Assembly: GCA_963830175.1 (NCBI GenBank)
Contig: CAWHKV010000006.1
Location: 1-64,000, forward strand
DNA: 64,000 bases
Source: JBBRBB01 sp963830175
GTDB lineage: Bacteria > Bacteroidota > Bacteroidia > Chitinophagales > Chitinophagaceae
Reading direction: 5' to 3'
Part shown: in pieces, positions 61,770-64,000 of the stretch
Layout: each line of letters starts with the position of its first letter
Numbering within the stretch: position 1 is the first letter of the stretch
Position numbers and translations under genes: made by a program
The notes under the pieces: generated by a model
Databases searched by the model: none
The model's input: only the letters and a program-made list of their open reading frames with translations
Told to the model about the DNA's origin: nothing

Positions 61770-62150
61770 ATGAAAATTTTCAACATTATTTTCTGTTTGC
61801 TTTTTATTTTGTTTGCTGCTCTCCAGTATAATGATCCGGATCCGTATGTGTGGATGCCCTTTTATTTATTCGGCGCAATTGTTTGCGGAATGGCAATTAC
61901 CAAAAAATTTCATCCCGGTATTACAATAGCTGGTATAATTATCTATTCAGTGTATGGATTATATGAAATTTTTAAAACGGATGGGGTGATTGACTGGGTA
62001 ACGCGACATCATTCAGAGAACATTGCTGAAACCATGCAGGCAGAAAAACCATGGATTGAATCGTCCCGTGAATTTTTTGGTTTAATGATTCTTATCCTTG
62101 TCCTGGCCATAAATTATATCCACTTCAAAAGGTTCCAAAAAAGGGTATAA
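61770..62150 (+). CDS. Transmembrane protein, TMEM220-like
   Basis: A 126-residue protein with three to four membrane segments. The start FNIIFCLLFILFAALQYNDP followed by DPYVWMPFYL is the diagnostic segment of the TMEM220 family (QYNDPD). The ATG at 61770 was chosen; longer in-frame starts run back through the promoter of the GH5 gene. The role of the family is unknown. Confidence 0.8.
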   Translation: MKIFNIIFCLLFILFAALQYNDPDPYVWMPFYLFGAIVCGMAITKKFHPGITIAGIIIYSVYGLYEIFKTDGVIDWVTRHHSENIAETMQAEKPWIESSREFFGLMILILVLAINYIHFKRFQKRV

Positions 62151-62226
62151 AGTTTCGCCGGGAATTTAATTGCCTTCACTGGATTTTAGTACCTTCAAAA
62201 TTGTTTGCCAACGTGCTTGATAGCCA

Positions 62227-64000
62227 ATGAAAAAATTAGTTGTTATTTCCCTGGTTTTTATTTCTGTATTGTTGGGAGTTTACTCCACTTCGTGCAATTC
62301 GAAAGATGATGCAATTGCTAAGGATGAGCTGGTAAGCTACAACTTCCAGATACGCCCGATATTTTCAGATAAATGTTTTAAATGCCATGGTCCCGATGCC
62401 AATGCAAGGCAGGCAGATCTTCGTCTGGATATTGAATCAGAAGCGTACCGGGCCCTTACTGAACATCCCAGGGCACATGCTATTGTACCCGGCAAGCCTG
62501 CCCTTTCTGAAATGTTTTTTCGTATAACCTCTGAGGATACAGCTATTCAAATGCCACCACCCCAGAGTAACCTGGGCTTATTGAATGAAACCGAAATAGC
62601 ATTAATTAAAAGATGGATTGAACAAGGCGCGAATTACGAACCGCATTGGGCCTTTATAGCGCCAAAGAAATCGCCACTTCCAAAAGTGGAAGATAAGAAT
62701 TGGCCCAACAATGAAATTGATTATTTCATATTAAAGAACCTCGAAAAAAACAACCTTTCTCCGAATGAAGAGGCAGACAAAGAAAGGCTGATTAAGCGGG
62801 TTTCGTTAGATATTACGGGTTTGCTGCCCACTCCTGGTCAAACAAAGAAATTTGTAGAAGATGCTTCACCAAAGGCATATGAAAATTTAGTGGATGAATT
62901 ATTACAGCAACCTGCCTATGGAGAAAAAATGGCTATCGGTTGGATGGATGTATCGAGATATGCCGACTCGCATGGATACCAGGATGATAATTACCGCAGC
63001 CAGTGGCCGTGGCGGGATTGGGTTATTCATGCATTTAATACCAACCTACCTTATGATTCATTCATAACCTGGCAACTTGCCGGTGATCTGATGCCCAATG
63101 CTACAAAAGAACAATTGCTTGCAACTGGTTTTAACCGCAACCATAAAATAACAGAAGAAGGTGGGGTTATTGATGAGGAATACCGCATATCGTATGTAGA
63201 TGACAGAACCAATACCTTAGGTCGCGCAATAATGGGCATAACCATAGAATGCGCCAAATGTCATGATCATAAGTTTGACCCTTTTTCGCAGAAAGATTAC
63301 TACAGCATGTTCGCCTTCTTTAATAATATAAAAGAAGTAGGCCTTGAATCTTTGGTTGGCGGCCCGGATACATACGCCAAAAATCCGCGCATGGAAATTT
63401 CGAATGAGGATGCTGCATCACTTTTACGCTTCATAAATAAACCCGACACCAATAAGCTTGAAGTATCTGTAATGAAGGACAATGATACCCTTCGAAAAAC
63501 TTTTCTTTTAAGCCGGGGTAATTACGATCAGCCCACGGGAGATCCGCTGGCACCATCAACCCCGGCATCCATTTTACCTTTTACAGCATCCTATCCGCAA
63601 AACAGGCTTGGCTTATCAGAATGGTTGTTTAATGAAAAAAATCCGCTTACTGCCAGGGTATACGTTAACCGTGTTTGGCAGGATATTTTTGGAAGGGGCA
63701 TCGTAAAATCTTCGGGCGATTTTGGTATGCAGGGCGATCTCCCATCAAACCCACAATTATTAGATTGGCTTGCAGTAGATTTTATGGAGAATGGTTGGAA
63801 TATTAAAAGACTGGTCAAGCAAATAGTTATGTCTTCTACGTACCGGCAATCGGCAACAATAACAGATGAAAAATTAAAAGCAGACCCTGAAAATATTTTA
63901 CTCTCTCACGCCCCCCGGGTAAGAATGCAGGCAGAACTGGTGCGGGATATGGTTTTATACAGCAGTGGTTTATTAAATACCTCTATTGGTGGTCCAAGTG
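62227..64000 (+). CDS. PSCyt1/DUF1549/DUF1553 cytochrome-type protein, cut by the window end
   Basis: An open frame from the ATG at 62227 to the end of the window, at least 591 residues, without a stop. An N-terminal hydrophobic segment ending in YSTSC is a lipobox. The Planctomycete-type cytochrome domain follows with heme motif CFKCHGPDANARQADLRLD and MPPP. DUF1549 (PSCyt2) covers about residues 155-370 (WMDVSRYADSHGYQDDNYRS, then a second CxxCH in ECAKCHDHKFDPFS). DUF1553 (PSD1) begins at about residue 455 (LTARVYVNRVWQDIFGRGIV). Such proteins are abundant in Planctomycetes, are found in some Bacteroidota, and are often paired with a DUF1501 sulfatase-like gene downstream. They are linked to polysaccharide use; function unproven. 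Confidence 0.88.
   Translation, partial: MKKLVVISLVFISVLLGVYSTSCNSKDDAIAKDELVSYNFQIRPIFSDKCFKCHGPDANARQADLRLDIESEAYRALTEHPRAHAIVPGKPALSEMFFRITSEDTAIQMPPPQSNLGLLNETEIALIKRWIEQGANYEPHWAFIAPKKSPLPKVEDKNWPNNEIDYFILKNLEKNNLSPNEEADKERLIKRVSLDITGLLPTPGQTKKFVEDASPKAYENLVDELLQQPAYGEKMAIGWMDVSRYADSHGYQDDNYRSQWPWRDWVIHAFNTNLPYDSFITWQLAGDLMPNATKEQLLATGFNRNHKITEEGGVIDEEYRISYVDDRTNTLGRAIMGITIECAKCHDHKFDPFSQKDYYSMFAFFNNIKEVGLESLVGGPDTYAKNPRMEISNEDAASLLRFINKPDTNKLEVSVMKDNDTLRKTFLLSRGNYDQPTGDPLAPSTPASILPFTASYPQNRLGLSEWLFNEKNPLTARVYVNRVWQDIFGRGIVKSSGDFGMQGDLPSNPQLLDWLAVDFMENGWNIKRLVKQIVMSSTYRQSATITDEKLKADPENILLSHAPRVRMQAELVRDMVLYSSGLLNTSIGGPS

Overview
The window reads as chromosomal DNA of a member of the Bacteroidota, most plausibly the Chitinophagales. 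The evidence is type A and type B sorting domains of the type IX secretion system, TonB-dependent receptors, a PUR-alpha-like DUF3276 protein, a GH97 enzyme, MutS2 without an Smr domain, a DUF1599 protein, and a TTTG / TAnnTTTG promoter directly in front of a tRNA-Ser(UGA). Base composition is low GC and most genes are packed in short operons.

Layout. 1-5460 is an accessory block: a tandem array of gene cassettes separated by about 200-bp, partly palindromic repeats that behave like very long integron attC sites. The cassettes carry a decayed cyclase-fold gene, a secreted M19 dipeptidase, a GNAT-like plus PD-(D/E)XK pair, an amidohydrolase remnant and a decayed serine hydrolase. 5511-11314 holds housekeeping genes: GNAT, rlmB-murQ-GlcNAc kinase, S41 peptidase, pyrE and Nudix. 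11505-18567 has a Tat-type amine oxidase and two large secreted type IX proteins around a histidine phosphatase. 18768-22525 is a tightly overlapping four-gene operon (UbiA prenyltransferase, type III polyketide synthase, methyltransferase, FAD oxidoreductase), probably making a prenylated phenolic lipid or quinone. 22590-25701 has a DUF3276 protein, an ABC exporter, a VOC protein and the tRNA. 26005-33884 looks like one operon for cysteine and ergothioneine: cysE, cysM, a disulfide-reductase-type flavoprotein, an EgtU/EgtV-like ABC transporter with a circularly permuted binding domain, egtB and egtD. 34011-39513 has two TonB receptors and a CDF metal exporter. 40165-42230 is a thiol-redox patch (two DsbA-fold proteins, an HxlR regulator, a DUF2892 protein) with a perfect operator-like palindrome. 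42388-51117 is mixed housekeeping: a response regulator, mutS2, msrA, DciA-like, DoxX/thioredoxin, DUF1599, folP, and a sodium symporter coupled to a 39-residue membrane peptide. 51474-62150 has GH97, an MG2/plug surface protein, a five-gene operon of unknown pathway (SDR, ROK kinase, SIS, MetE-like, UlaG-like MBL), GH5 and TMEM220. The right edge cuts a large PSCyt1/DUF1549/DUF1553 cytochrome-type gene.

Assembly quality matters for reading this annotation. Nine otherwise intact, conserved genes outside the cassette array each carry one apparent frameshift: S41 peptidase, sprB-like, ABC exporter, cysM, egtB, the second TonB receptor, mutS2, GH97 and the MG2 protein. Many lie near short homopolymers, which points to uncorrected sequencing indels rather than gene death. 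The cassette array has about six frameshifts in 5 kb, so real decay may add to the errors there.
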